Assembly: GCA_009775095.1 (NCBI GenBank)
Contig: VSOZ01000004.1
Location: 123,941-187,940, forward strand
DNA length: 64,000 bases
Reading direction: 5' to 3'
From: Muribaculum sp.
Lineage (GTDB): Bacteria; Bacteroidota; Bacteroidia; Bacteroidales; Muribaculaceae
In this document: in pieces, positions 27,272 to 36,876 of the stretch
How positions within the stretch are numbered: position 1 is the first letter of the stretch
Layout of the letters: each line of letters opens with the position of its first letter
The notes under the pieces: generated by a model
What the model was told of the DNA's origin: nothing
Database searches by the model: none
The model's input: the letters and a program-made list of their open reading frames with translations, nothing else
Translations under genes and position numbers: made by a program

Positions 27272-29869
27272 ATGAACCGGATAATTGCATCCATATTCGC
27301 CCTGACCACTGTCGAAGTTTTCGCCGGAATAGGAAATCTGCGCGTAAACCACCTTGATTCTCCGCTCGGAGTCGACGATCCGGCGCCACGTATGCAATGG
27401 CGCTGTGACAGCATGACCCAAAACGGCGGCAGAATCATAGTAGGTACCGACAGTATGCTCGTAGCTTCGGGACAAGGCGATATGTGGTCGGCCACATTAC
27501 CTGACGGAGGTAGAAACTCAGTCATTTACGGCGGTGTTGCTTTACGTCCGCAGACTGTCTATTATTGGCGTATAGAGAGCGGCGAAACCGTATCGCCCGT
27601 GGCAAAATTCGAGACCGGTATTATGGGTAACTGGGCCGGCAACTGGATCAGCGACAACCATGACCAAGAATACCGCCAAGCGCCCTATTTCCGAAAGGGT
27701 TTCACAATATCCAAGCCGATAAAATCGGCAAGAGCATACATTGCTGCGGGAGGGCTGTTCGATTTCAGTGTTAACGGCTCCCCAATAGGTGACCGTATAT
27801 TGGCGCCGGTATACACACGTTACGACCGCCGCACTTCTTATCTGACTTTCGACGTAACTCAGCAACTCCGACATGGTGAAAATGTCATAGGCATAATCCT
27901 TGGCAACGGATGGTACAATCATCAGGCCAAAGCCGTATGGGATTTTGACAAAGCGCCGTGGCGCAATCGCCCCGCTTTCTGCCTTGACCTCGTCATAAAA
28001 TATACTGACGGTACCGAGGAGACCGTGACTACCGACCTGAGTTGGCGTACATCGTCAGAAACGCCGCTCGTATACAACAATATATACACCGGCGAACACG
28101 TCGACTTCAACCGCAATATCCCCGGTTGGGACAAGCCGGGATACGATGCGTCAACATGGCAGGGAGTACGGCTTCGCAGCGCTCCTTCGCCTCTTGTATG
28201 CTCACAACAGATGCAGCCGATCAGATATGTGAAAGAGAATAAAGCCAAACGCTTCACGCGCATAAACGACACTACTTATGTGTATGATTTCGGACGAAAC
28301 ATGTCGGGCATAACGGTCATAAACGTAAAAGGGCCTAAAAATACGGTCATTCGCATAGCACACGGCGAACGTCTGCACGACAACGGCACTCTTGACCAGT
28401 CAAACATAGATGTATATTATCGTGGTGACAAACACAGCGAGCCGTTTCAGACCGACATCATCACTCTTGACGGAAATCCGGGCACATACGCTCCCGTGTT
28501 CAGTTACAAAGGCTTCAGATATGCTCAGGTCAACTGTTCCGAACCGTTAGAGTTGAATGACACATCGCTCATAGCGCGGGAAGTGCACAGCGACGTAGCG
28601 TCACGAGGCAATATTACGTCATCCAACCCGCTCCTTGACGCAACAGTAAAAGCGGCAAGAAATGCGTATATTTCCAATCTCATAGGCTACCCCACCGATT
28701 GTCCGCAACGCGAAAAAAATGGCTGGACCGGCGACGGCCACCTCGCTATAGAAACTGCATTATATAATTATGACGGCATAACCGTATATGAAAAATGGCT
28801 TGCCGACCATCGTGACGAACAGCAACCCAACGGAGTATTGCCCGACATTATCCCCACGTGCGGATGGGGCTATGGCACCGACAACGGCCTTGACTGGACA
28901 AGCACAATCGCTATAATACCGTGGAATATTTACTTGTTTTACGGCGATGACCGCGCCTTACGCGAGTGTTACGACAATATCAAACGTTATGTCGACTACG
29001 TAGACAAGAACAGTCCCACACACCTGTCGGCATGGGGACGCGGCGATTGGGTTCCGGTAAGCACCGGTTCCGACAAAGAGCTGATGTCATCGATCTACTT
29101 CTTCGCCGATGCCACGATACTCTCTAAAGCGGCCCGCAGGTTTGGCTACGAAGCCGATTACAATCATTACTCACGGTTGGCCGGCAAAATAAAAGATGCC
29201 ATAAACTCAAAGTTTCTTGACCGCGAAAAGGGCATCTACGCCGGAGGCTCACAAACCGAGATGAGCATGCCGCTGATGTGGCATGTAGTGCCTGATGACA
29301 TGATAGCGGTTGTCAGCTCCAACCTTGCAGAAAAAGTGGCAAAAGCCGGTTATCATCTCGACACCGGAGTACACGGAGCAAAAGCGCTGCTTAACGCCTT
29401 GAGTGAAAACGGATATGCCGACACAGCATACAAAGTGGCCGTACAGGACACCTATCCCTCTTGGGGATGGTGGATTGTCAACGGTGCGACATCACTGCTC
29501 GAGAACTGGGATCTCGAAGCCACCCGCGATATCTCGGACAATCATATCATGTTCGGCGAGATAGGCGCATGGCCTTACAAAGGTCTCGGCGGCATCTTTC
29601 CCGATGAGAAAGAACCCGGCTTCAAGCACGTTATATTACGACCCAACTTTCCTGACGGGCTCAAAGAATTCGAAGCACGTCATGAATCACCTTATGGTGA
29701 AATAGTATCGGGTTGGAAGACAAAAGGCGGAAAAATCATATATACAGTGACTATACCGTCAAACAGCAGAGCCACTCTGTATCTGCCGCAGAAAGTCAAT
29801 AACGGCAAAACGATTGACGTAGAGCCCGGCACCCATACATTCTCTTTTGATCGTAAAAAATTAAAATAA
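27272..29869 (+). CDS. GH78-family alpha-L-rhamnosidase
   Basis: Predicted inverting alpha-L-rhamnosidase. Of 865 residues, ~1-18 are a signal peptide. Then come the rhamnosidase N-terminal Ig-like domain (NLRVNHLDSPLGVDDPAPRM), a concanavalin-like domain (KSARAYIAAGGLFDFSVNG, GNGWYN), and the (alpha/alpha)6 domain with GYPTDCPQREKNGWTGDG holding the general-acid Asp. The C-terminal sandwich has ASLLENWD-type and APHESPYG-type sequence (ARHESPYGEIVSGW). It lies 10 bp after GH31, 28 bp before the GH2 remnant. Rhamnose is unusual in yeast mannan, so this gene suggests a different or decorated substrate. Confidence 0.92.
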   Translation: MNRIIASIFALTTVEVFAGIGNLRVNHLDSPLGVDDPAPRMQWRCDSMTQNGGRIIVGTDSMLVASGQGDMWSATLPDGGRNSVIYGGVALRPQTVYYWRIESGETVSPVAKFETGIMGNWAGNWISDNHDQEYRQAPYFRKGFTISKPIKSARAYIAAGGLFDFSVNGSPIGDRILAPVYTRYDRRTSYLTFDVTQQLRHGENVIGIILGNGWYNHQAKAVWDFDKAPWRNRPAFCLDLVIKYTDGTEETVTTDLSWRTSSETPLVYNNIYTGEHVDFNRNIPGWDKPGYDASTWQGVRLRSAPSPLVCSQQMQPIRYVKENKAKRFTRINDTTYVYDFGRNMSGITVINVKGPKNTVIRIAHGERLHDNGTLDQSNIDVYYRGDKHSEPFQTDIITLDGNPGTYAPVFSYKGFRYAQVNCSEPLELNDTSLIAREVHSDVASRGNITSSNPLLDATVKAARNAYISNLIGYPTDCPQREKNGWTGDGHLAIETALYNYDGITVYEKWLADHRDEQQPNGVLPDIIPTCGWGYGTDNGLDWTSTIAIIPWNIYLFYGDDRALRECYDNIKRYVDYVDKNSPTHLSAWGRGDWVPVSTGSDKELMSSIYFFADATILSKAARRFGYEADYNHYSRLAGKIKDAINSKFLDREKGIYAGGSQTEMSMPLMWHVVPDDMIAVVSSNLAEKVAKAGYHLDTGVHGAKALLNALSENGYADTAYKVAVQDTYPSWGWWIVNGATSLLENWDLEATRDISDNHIMFGEIGAWPYKGLGGIFPDEKEPGFKHVILRPNFPDGLKEFEARHESPYGEIVSGWKTKGGKIIYTVTIPSNSRATLYLPQKVNNGKTIDVEPGTHTFSFDRKKLK

Positions 29870-29897
29870 TCATTGTCTAACTAAACCAACATTAAAG

Positions 29898-31199
29898 ATG
29901 AGCTTAAAACAACTTCTTGCAACAGTCATTTTCGCGGCCGCAATGCCTGCCATGGCCTACACACCGCTGTCGACCCACATGCACACTCCGTGGGCCGAAG
30001 AGGTGACACCGGAAAATGCGCGCCCCGAGTATCCACGTCCCATAATGGAACGCCCGCGCTGGATGAACCTCAACGGCCTGTGGCAATATGCCATAACCGA
30101 CAAAGGCACTCACCGTCCGTCGGAGTTTCAGGGCGACATACTTGTACCCTACCCCGTTGAATCTGACCTGTCAGGTGTCGGCAAACGCGTAGGAGAAAAC
30201 AAAGAGCTTTGGTATACACGCGAGTTTACCGTACCTCAGGCATGGGGCAAAGATCAGATTATGCTTAACTTCGGCGCCGTCGACTGGAAAACCGACGTTT
30301 GGGTAAACGGTATAAAAGTAGGCACACATACCGGTGGTTTTACCCCCTTCTCTTTCAATATAACCGATGCTCTTAACAAAAAAGGCGCCAACACCATCAC
30401 CGTAAAAGTATGGGACCCGACCGACCGCGGCACACAGCCTCGCGGCAAGCAGGTGGAAAATCCTAACGGCATATGGTATACCCCCGTAACCGGCATATGG
30501 CAGACAGTATGGCTCGAACCGGTATCAAAGGCTCACATAGCTTCACTGCGCACTCTGCCCGACATTGACTCCAACACACTCTCCGTGACTGCGCTGACCG
30601 AAGGTGTAGCCCCTGATGCTTCAATTACGACTTCGGTGGTAGTGAAGGACAACGGCAAAGTAGTGGCACAAGGCAAAAGCATCAATAACCAGACTGTCGA
30701 AATCGAAATGCCCGACAATGTAAAACTATGGAGCCCCGACGCGCCCAACCTCTACGACATGGAGATCACCCTCACCCAGAACGGACAGACGGTCGACAAA
30801 GTCAACAGCTATGCCGCAATGCGTAAATTTTCTACTGTAACAGACGACAAAGGACTCGTAAGACTCGCTCTTAACAACAAACCCATATTCCAGTTCGGTC
30901 CTCTTGATCAGGGCTGGTGGCCCGACGGTCTGTATACAGCTCCTACCCACGAGGCTATGGTCTATGACCTCGACAAGACAAAAGAGCTTGGCTACAACAT
31001 GCTGCGCAAGCACATCAAGGTAGAACCGGCCACATGGCATGGTACACTTACTGCGACCGCAACGGCATTATCGTATGGCAGGACATGCCCTCGGGCGACG
31101 TGGAACATGAATGGCAGATGCGCGACTACTATAAAGGCGTGGAGCCTGAACGCTCAGCTGAAAGCGAAGCCAATTACCGCAAGGAATGGAAAGAGATAA
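29898..31199 (+). pseudogene. GH2 beta-glycosidase, N-terminal part (frameshifted)
   Basis: A signal peptide (MSLKQLLATVIFAAAMPAMA) is followed by the GH2 sugar-binding domain (RPRWMNLNGLWQYAI, FGAVDWKTDVWVNG, HTGGFTPFSFNITD), the immunoglobulin domain and the start of the barrel (YNMLRKHIKVEPA). At 31033-31042 CATGG is tandemly duplicated, shifting the frame; the residues after about Trp380 in this frame are out of register and meaningless. Without the duplication the frame would run on to 31723 as a ~606-residue GH2 enzyme. Both catalytic Glu lie downstream of the break, so this product alone would be inactive. Confidence 0.88.
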
Positions 31200-31723
31200 T
31201 GGATTGTCTTTACAGCTATCCCTGTATAGGCATGTGGATACCCTTCAACGAACGTTGGGGACAGTTCAAGACCGTCGATATCGCGGAATGGACACAACAG
31301 TACGATCCGTCACGCCCCGTGAATCCGGCCAGCGGCGGCAACTTCTTCCGCACCGGCGACGTCCTCGACGTACACAGCTATCCCCACCCCGACATGTATC
31401 TTTTTGACTCCAAGCGGGCCAACGTCATCGGTGAATACGGCGGCATCGGTCTGGCACTTAAAGACCATCTCTGGTGGAACGACCGCAACTGGGGTTACGT
31501 GCAGTTCAACACTCCCAAGGATGTCACCGACAAATACGAGGAGTACATCAACATGCTGTATGACATCGTTCCACGCGGAGTGACAGGTGCCGTATATACT
31601 CAGACTACCGACGTAGAAGGTGAGGTAAACGGCCTTCTGACCTACGACCGCAAGGTAGTAAAAGTAGAAAAAGACCGTACCGCCAAACTGAACCGCAAAC
31701 TCGCAAAAAGCCTTGAAAAATAA
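31034..31723 (+). pseudogene. GH2 beta-glycosidase, catalytic C-terminal part (frameshifted)
   Basis: The rest of the same GH2 gene in another frame. It opens inside the barrel (WYTYCDRNGIIVWQDMPSGD) and holds the acid/base region IPFNERWGQFKT and the nucleophile region VIGEYGG. It lacks the sugar-binding and Ig domains and any signal sequence, so it is not an independent enzyme. Family GH2 includes beta-galactosidases, beta-mannosidases and beta-glucuronidases; specificity is not readable. A bidirectional terminator follows 23 bp later. Confidence 0.88.
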
Positions 31724-31745
31724 AAAGAGCTTTTACCGGTAAGAT

Positions 31746-31779
31746 AAAAAACGTGGGGCTACAGAGCCTCACGTTTTTT
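31746..31779. terminator. Bidirectional terminator between convergent genes
   Basis: AAAAA-ACGTGGGGCT-ACAG-AGCCTCACGT-TTTTT: a ~10-bp stem with one G-U pair, with an A run before and a T run after, so it can serve both the GH2 side (+) and the histidine-kinase side (-). Confidence 0.85.
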
Positions 31780-31789
31780 ATTATCAATA

Positions 31790-32800
31790 TCAAATGGGGC
31801 GGCCACCCGATTTCAACGGTAGAGAGATACTGAATGTGGTGCCTTTGGATATGGTTGAATTCACCGTTATCTTACCGCCATGTAATTTTACTATCTGCCG
31901 GCTTAAGCACAATCCTATGCCGTTGCCGTCAGGTTTAGTGGTAAAGAACGGTTGAAACAGATTGGACAGAGTTTCCGGCGACATGCCCGCGCCATTGTCC
32001 ATAACAGTAATATGGGTTTCTCCTGCAGGCAGCGAAACGGTCACGACAATCTGCGGCTTATCTTTGTCCTTCAAAGCCTGAAGAGCATTTTTCAAAAGAT
32101 TGCATATGACTAACTTCATAAGATCGGGATCTATATAAAGTCGCATATCCTCCGCTATTAAAAACGTCAACATTTCATCCGACAGTCCGGCCTCCTTAAT
32201 TTCCCAAGCAAATGATTTGGCTATTTTTGAGAAAAAATCCTTGGCATCCACTTCCTGCATATCCGGATTAGGCAGATGCGTGAGCTTATAGTATGAATCG
32301 AGAAAACGCTTTATATCCATACTCTCTGTATGTATAACACTCATGGCCTCGCGCAATTTTTCAGCTCCATACTTTTCAGGATGACGTTCAATGTCCTTGC
32401 TGAGTGATACAATAGGCGTCACTCCGTTGCGCAATTCGTGTGTCATGACCCGCAGTATGCGGTCATAATAGAGTTTACGTATTTCAAGAGCGTGCCTTCC
32501 TTCTCTATATAATTCGGCGATACGGTTCATTCCCTCGGAGATGGCGTTTATCTCCCTGTCATGACTTTTGGGAAACTGCATGGTGGAATCGTTCATTTCC
32601 AATGACTTTACAAAAGCATGAATCCAATGCTTAAGAGCAAGCACAATTCTCCAGACTCCCGTCAATCCCAATAATACCGATATCACGACCAACAGTGACA
32701 CCCACTTGGGAGCGTCGGCTTGGATCGCCACGCCCAACAACACCGCACTGCCGACAATCAATAAAAGGTACAATATTAAATACAGATTAAAACACTTCAT
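31790..32800 (-). CDS. Membrane sensor histidine kinase
   Basis: A 336-residue kinase with two N-terminal membrane helices (about 5-27 and 33-57) joined by a very short loop, so it probably senses within or near the membrane. After a HAMP-like linker comes the H-box ILRVMTHELRNGVTPIV (phospho-acceptor H121), then ATPase motifs NLLKNALQA, MDNGAGMS and GNGIGLCLSRQIV. It resembles NtrY-type kinases. Its start overlaps the regulator's stop by 4 bp (ATGA), so the two are translationally coupled. The pair is divergent from an efflux operon, its likely target. Confidence 0.88.
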   Translation of the reverse strand: MKCFNLYLILYLLLIVGSAVLLGVAIQADAPKWVSLLVVISVLLGLTGVWRIVLALKHWIHAFVKSLEMNDSTMQFPKSHDREINAISEGMNRIAELYREGRHALEIRKLYYDRILRVMTHELRNGVTPIVSLSKDIERHPEKYGAEKLREAMSVIHTESMDIKRFLDSYYKLTHLPNPDMQEVDAKDFFSKIAKSFAWEIKEAGLSDEMLTFLIAEDMRLYIDPDLMKLVICNLLKNALQALKDKDKPQIVVTVSLPAGETHITVMDNGAGMSPETLSNLFQPFFTTKPDGNGIGLCLSRQIVKLHGGKITVNSTISKGTTFSISLPLKSGGRPI

Positions 32801-33378
32801 TGCTTCTTTTTAAGTTGATTGTACAACGTCTGCCTATTAATACCAAGAGCATCGGCGGCCTGCGAAAGATTTCCGCCGCACTCATCAACAACCCGGCGTA
32901 TATGGGCAAGCTTGATCTCCTCAAGAGTCATACGTCGTTCCGAGTCGACCCGTTCAAAGATTCCGGCGGCCTCCGATAATGTACGTTTTTGTTTATTATC
33001 CTTTCTGTTTTTTACTACGGCGCGCCTTATAGTGGTTATAAGAACGTCATTATCCCACGGCTTGGTTATAAAATCCTCGGCTCCGAGACGCATGGCCTCC
33101 ACTGCAAGAGGCACGTCGCCAAATGCGGTTATCATTACCACCGCCGGCGCATTATCCAGCTCCTTTATACGAGAAAGCCAGAACAACCCGTCCTTACCGT
33201 CCATGCTCACATTGTTAAAATTCATGTCAAGCAATACCGCATCAATATTGCCGGCTGAAAGGAGCGCCGGTATAACCTGCGGATTGTTCATTGTCACAAT
33301 CTGCTCAAACTCTGAACTTAATACAAGTTTCAAAGAACGCAGTACAGATTGGTTGTCATCTATTATCAATATCTTCAT
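32797..33378 (-). CDS. REC-Fis response regulator lacking the sigma-54 ATPase domain
   Basis: 193 residues: a receiver domain with acidic pocket IIDDN, phospho-acceptor D51 in VLLDMNF, TAFGD and TKPWDND; a short charged linker; and a Fis-type HTH at about 155-190 (LAHIRRVVDECGGNLSQAAD, LGINRQTLYNQL). The receiver and Fis HTH are NtrC-like, but the AAA+ sigma-54 activation domain normally between them is absent, giving a PrrA/RegA/ActR-like layout. It therefore cannot remodel sigma-54 polymerase and probably acts as an ordinary activator or repressor of the divergent efflux operon. Confidence 0.88.
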   Translation of the reverse strand: MKILIIDDNQSVLRSLKLVLSSEFEQIVTMNNPQVIPALLSAGNIDAVLLDMNFNNVSMDGKDGLFWLSRIKELDNAPAVVMITAFGDVPLAVEAMRLGAEDFITKPWDNDVLITTIRRAVVKNRKDNKQKRTLSEAAGIFERVDSERRMTLEEIKLAHIRRVVDECGGNLSQAADALGINRQTLYNQLKKKQ

Positions 33379-33382
33379 ATCA

Positions 33383-33390
33383 CAAATATA
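33383..33390 (-). promoter_or_regulatory. -7 box TATATTTG before the REC-Fis gene
   Basis: Exact TAnnTTTG match on the minus strand whose last base is 4 nt before the ATG, which would predict a leaderless or near-leaderless mRNA. No matching -33 element. Confidence 0.4.
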
Positions 33391-33505
33391 ACAAATTCAG
33401 TTTGTCGGCCCTTACCACCGGTTTATAATTTACACCTTTCATCACCATAAATGTCTAAAAATTCGACATTATCGACCTATTATAACCCGATTCCCGACAA
33501 TCTTC

Positions 33506-33537
33506 TTGCATTGCGCATTTTGATGAAATTATATTTG
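33506..33537 (+). promoter_or_regulatory. Efflux operon promoter (-33 TTG, -7 TATATTTG)
   Basis: TTG at 33506-33508, a 21-nt spacer and TATATTTG at 33530-33537, 22 nt before the TolC-like start codon. Confidence 0.65.
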
Positions 33538-33559
33538 CGTTATCAAATTCACAAACGCA

Positions 33560-34885
33560 ATGAAGAAGTTTATTTTCTTATTATCCGGCATTCTGCTTTC
33601 AACAAGCACGGTTTACGCACAGATGACACTCGAAGACTGTCTCATCTATGCCCGCGAGCATGCTCACGCCAACGCGATAAACCGACTTGAGACAGAAAAA
33701 GCCGAAATGTCAACAAGAATTGCCGTTTCCAATCTGCTGCCATATATAGGCTTCAACTTCAACGGCAACCTAAGTTTCGGACGTAATATCGACCCCGAGA
33801 CAAACACTTATGACAACAAACAGACTCTTTCTTCAGGACTGTCATTGAATCTGTCATTACCTCTCTTTGACGGTTTGGTTAATTTCAATCAGCTTAAGGC
33901 GACAAAGACAGCGGCGCAACGCCGGAAAGAAGCATACCGTATCAATGCCGACAAGATATCGTTTACCGTCATAGAGTCATTTTATAATGTAGCTTACTGC
34001 CATGCACTCGTCAACCAGATGAAAGGTGCTCTTCACCGCGACCTGCAAATTCTGAAATCGACAGAAACCGGAGTACGTGCAGGCATAAAAAGCGAAGCGG
34101 ACATGGCCGACATGAAGGCGCTCATAGCCTCAGATGAATATGAGCTTACAAATCAGCAAAATCTGCTCGCCAAAGCTTACATGAAACTTAAATTTGATAT
34201 GGGCATGGAAGCCACCTCCGACTCCATCCCTCTTGACTTTAATCTGTCATCAGCTTTTGAACCCGGCACAGCCGCTTCATCATATACATACATTCATCCG
34301 GAAATCAGAGAAGCGTCACTCGGAGTAAAGGAAGACAGATACTATCTTCGAGCCGCCCGCGGAGCTTTCTTCCCGCGCCTTTCATTCACGGCAGGCATCT
34401 CCACGTCTTATTACAAAATGCTTGGCAGCGACACCGGAGTATCACACTTCTCACAGCAATGGCATGACAATATGGGACAATATCTCGGAATATCGTTGAC
34501 AATACCTGTTTTTACGGGGTTCTCCAATATCAATAAGCTGAAACGGGCCAAGCTGAACCTTCGTCAAAGTCAGGAAAAACTCCGAGAGACTGAATTCAGA
34601 ATCGACAAGGAAAAAGCCGAGGCCGCATTTGATTTATCATCAGCCAATAAGGAATATGCCGCGGCAAAGGCCCGACTTGAAGCGGAGCAACTTGCATTTT
34701 CAGCGACAAGCCGGAAATATGAACTCGGCGCGGCATCGGCTATCGACCTTTACACGGCAAGCGCCAAACTCTCCGTAGCCCAAGCGACCGCGCAAGGCAA
34801 ACAAATTCAGATAATCATCAAAAAAATCGTTTTTGATTACTATCTTGGGAAACCTTTAATCACAGATTATAAAAACATAAAATAA
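33560..34885 (+). CDS. TolC-family outer-membrane efflux protein
   Basis: A 441-residue outer-membrane channel of a tripartite pump. A signal peptide (MKKFIFLLSGILLSTSTVYA) precedes MTLEDCLIYAREHA, the usual opening of the OEP domain. Two long coiled, OEP-type repeats follow (about 25-215 and 230-435) with FGRNIDPETNTYDNKQ typical of Bacteroidetes members and YELGAASAIDLYTA near the end. It opens a four-gene operon with a periplasmic adaptor, ABC ATPase and permease, i.e. a MacAB-TolC-like system. Confidence 0.92.
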   Translation: MKKFIFLLSGILLSTSTVYAQMTLEDCLIYAREHAHANAINRLETEKAEMSTRIAVSNLLPYIGFNFNGNLSFGRNIDPETNTYDNKQTLSSGLSLNLSLPLFDGLVNFNQLKATKTAAQRRKEAYRINADKISFTVIESFYNVAYCHALVNQMKGALHRDLQILKSTETGVRAGIKSEADMADMKALIASDEYELTNQQNLLAKAYMKLKFDMGMEATSDSIPLDFNLSSAFEPGTAASSYTYIHPEIREASLGVKEDRYYLRAARGAFFPRLSFTAGISTSYYKMLGSDTGVSHFSQQWHDNMGQYLGISLTIPVFTGFSNINKLKRAKLNLRQSQEKLRETEFRIDKEKAEAAFDLSSANKEYAAAKARLEAEQLAFSATSRKYELGAASAIDLYTASAKLSVAQATAQGKQIQIIIKKIVFDYYLGKPLITDYKNIK

Positions 34886-34891
34886 TTCAGT

Positions 34892-36145
34892 ATGGACAGA
34901 GAGATTAAACGTAAAAATCCACGCCTCAAAAAAACAATGTTGATCGGCTGCGGCAGCCTCCTGTTTGCAGGGATAACAGTGTGGGCGATATCACGCGCCA
35001 CAACCACGGTCTATCATACCGACTCCGTAGCCATAACATACGGCGAGGTTGTAGAAGGTGAATTCAACGACTACATACGCCTGTCGGGAAATGTCGAGAC
35101 CGGAGTAAACGTACAGGTCTCGGCCCTTGAAAGCGGTATAGTACACCATAAGTGTGTGGAAGAGGGTGCTTTTGTCGATGAAGGAGATATAATCATAACA
35201 CTTAATAATCCAAACCTCAGGCAGCAAATACTTGACTCCGAATCGCAACTTGCAGAACGACAGAACATGCTCCGTGACACAGAGATAGCCATGGAGAATA
35301 ACCGCCTCCAACTGCGACAAGACATACTCGCCACTCAAATGGAGTCAACACGTCTGAAAAGAATAGCCCTGCAACAGGAGCAGCTTTACAAAGAGAATCT
35401 GACATCACATGAAGATTATTTAAAAGCACAGGAAGACTACAGTCTTTCATGCGAGAAAATAAAACTTCTGCGCGAGCGCATACATCAGGATTCTCTCTAC
35501 CGCTCCGTCCAGTTAGAGATGATGAGGGAGAGCCTGTCCAATATGCGACAGAATTTTGAACTCGTAAGACAACGCGCCGACAATCTGAATATACGCGCTT
35601 CACACAGCGGACAGCTCGGATCGCTTAATGCGGAAATAGGCCAGAATATAGCTACCGGCCAGCAGATCGGTCAAATAAACATACTTGACAACTATAAAAT
35701 AGCGGCTAAAATAGACGAGCACTATATAGACCGCATATCGACCGGCCTTAAAGGGAGCATGGAGCGTAATAACGAGATGTATCAGGTCGACGTCAAGAAG
35801 ATATATCCTGAAGTAACTGACGGTCAGTTTCGTGTGGATCTTGTATTCTCATCATCCTATCCAAAGAATATACGCGTGGGCCAGACCTGCCACATAAATC
35901 TACTTCTCGGCGATCCGGTAAAAACCGTCATGGTACCACGCGGTTCATTCTTTCAGGCAACAGGAGGTCAATGGGCATACGTTATGGAAGCCGACGAAAA
36001 ATCAGCGACAAAACGCAATATTAAACTCGGACGACAAAATCCTAAATACTACGAAGTTATCGACGGGCTGACGCCGGGTGAAAGAATCATAACCAGCAGC
36101 TACGCCGATTTCGGAGAAGCCGACCGGGTGACAATCAAACAGTAA
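34892..36145 (+). CDS. Periplasmic adaptor (HlyD/MacA-like) of ABC efflux pump
   Basis: 417 residues with one N-terminal membrane anchor (MLIGCGSLLFAGITVWAIS), a barrel-sandwich domain (VNVQVSALESGIVHHKCVEEGAFVDEGD split across it), a long alpha-hairpin at about 105-225, the second lipoyl half (ASHSGQLGSLNAEIGQNIA) and a beta-barrel domain with GERIITSSYADFGEAD near the end. It would bridge the inner-membrane ABC permease and the TolC-like channel. It starts 6 bp after the TolC-like gene. Confidence 0.9.
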   Translation: MDREIKRKNPRLKKTMLIGCGSLLFAGITVWAISRATTTVYHTDSVAITYGEVVEGEFNDYIRLSGNVETGVNVQVSALESGIVHHKCVEEGAFVDEGDIIITLNNPNLRQQILDSESQLAERQNMLRDTEIAMENNRLQLRQDILATQMESTRLKRIALQQEQLYKENLTSHEDYLKAQEDYSLSCEKIKLLRERIHQDSLYRSVQLEMMRESLSNMRQNFELVRQRADNLNIRASHSGQLGSLNAEIGQNIATGQQIGQINILDNYKIAAKIDEHYIDRISTGLKGSMERNNEMYQVDVKKIYPEVTDGQFRVDLVFSSSYPKNIRVGQTCHINLLLGDPVKTVMVPRGSFFQATGGQWAYVMEADEKSATKRNIKLGRQNPKYYEVIDGLTPGERIITSSYADFGEADRVTIKQ

Positions 36146-36181
36146 ACTATCATCATTAAGAAACCATATAAACGACAGACA

Positions 36182-36865
36182 ATGAATATCGAAATCCAAA
36201 AACTCGAGAAAGTATTTCGTGTCGATACCGTGGAGACATTAGCTCTAAACAATGTATCGCTTACCATAAACGACGGTGAATTTGTAGCCGTCATGGGCCC
36301 TTCAGGGTGTGGGAAATCGACCCTTCTCAATATACTCGGGCTACTCGACAATCCGACATCCGGAAGCATAAAGTTTGACGGCTTTGAAGTGGCCGGTCTC
36401 AAAGAAAATGAACGGACCACTTACCGGAAGGGAAAGATCGGATTCATATTTCAGGCCTTCAATCTTATAGAGATGATGAACGTCAGAGACAACATCATGT
36501 TGCCGTTGAACTGCATAGGCATGAAAAAGGAGGAGAAAAACCGACGTGTCGAGGAGGTTATGGACAGAATGGGCATAGCCCACAGAAGCCGTCATTATCC
36601 TTCGCAGCTATCCGGAGGTCAGCAGCAACGAGTGGCCATAGCACGAGCAGTAGCGACGCGACCGGGCCTGATACTCGCCGACGAGCCTACCGGTAATCTT
36701 GACTCGAAAAACGGCGAGGAAGTGATGCAGCTTCTCGACGAGCTGCACCGCGGGGGCGCCACTATAGTAATGGTGACGCACTCGCAGAAAGATGCACTTC
36801 ATGCCGACCGCATTATAAATCTATTTGACGGTCAAGTAGTCGACAGTCTGAATAACCTACTATAA
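36182..36865 (+). CDS. ABC transporter ATPase, LolD/MacB type
   Basis: A 227-residue ATP-binding protein. Walker A GPSGCGKST (about 40-48), Q-loop in GFIFQAFNLIEMMNVRDN, signature LSGGQQQRVAIARA, Walker B LILADEPTGNLD, and switch His in VTHSQ. The length and motif spelling match the LolD/MacB/FtsE group that works with FtsX-like permeases. It lies 11 bp before its permease. Confidence 0.95.
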   Translation: MNIEIQKLEKVFRVDTVETLALNNVSLTINDGEFVAVMGPSGCGKSTLLNILGLLDNPTSGSIKFDGFEVAGLKENERTTYRKGKIGFIFQAFNLIEMMNVRDNIMLPLNCIGMKKEEKNRRVEEVMDRMGIAHRSRHYPSQLSGGQQQRVAIARAVATRPGLILADEPTGNLDSKNGEEVMQLLDELHRGGATIVMVTHSQKDALHADRIINLFDGQVVDSLNNLL

Positions 36866-36876
36866 CTCCGTAAGCT

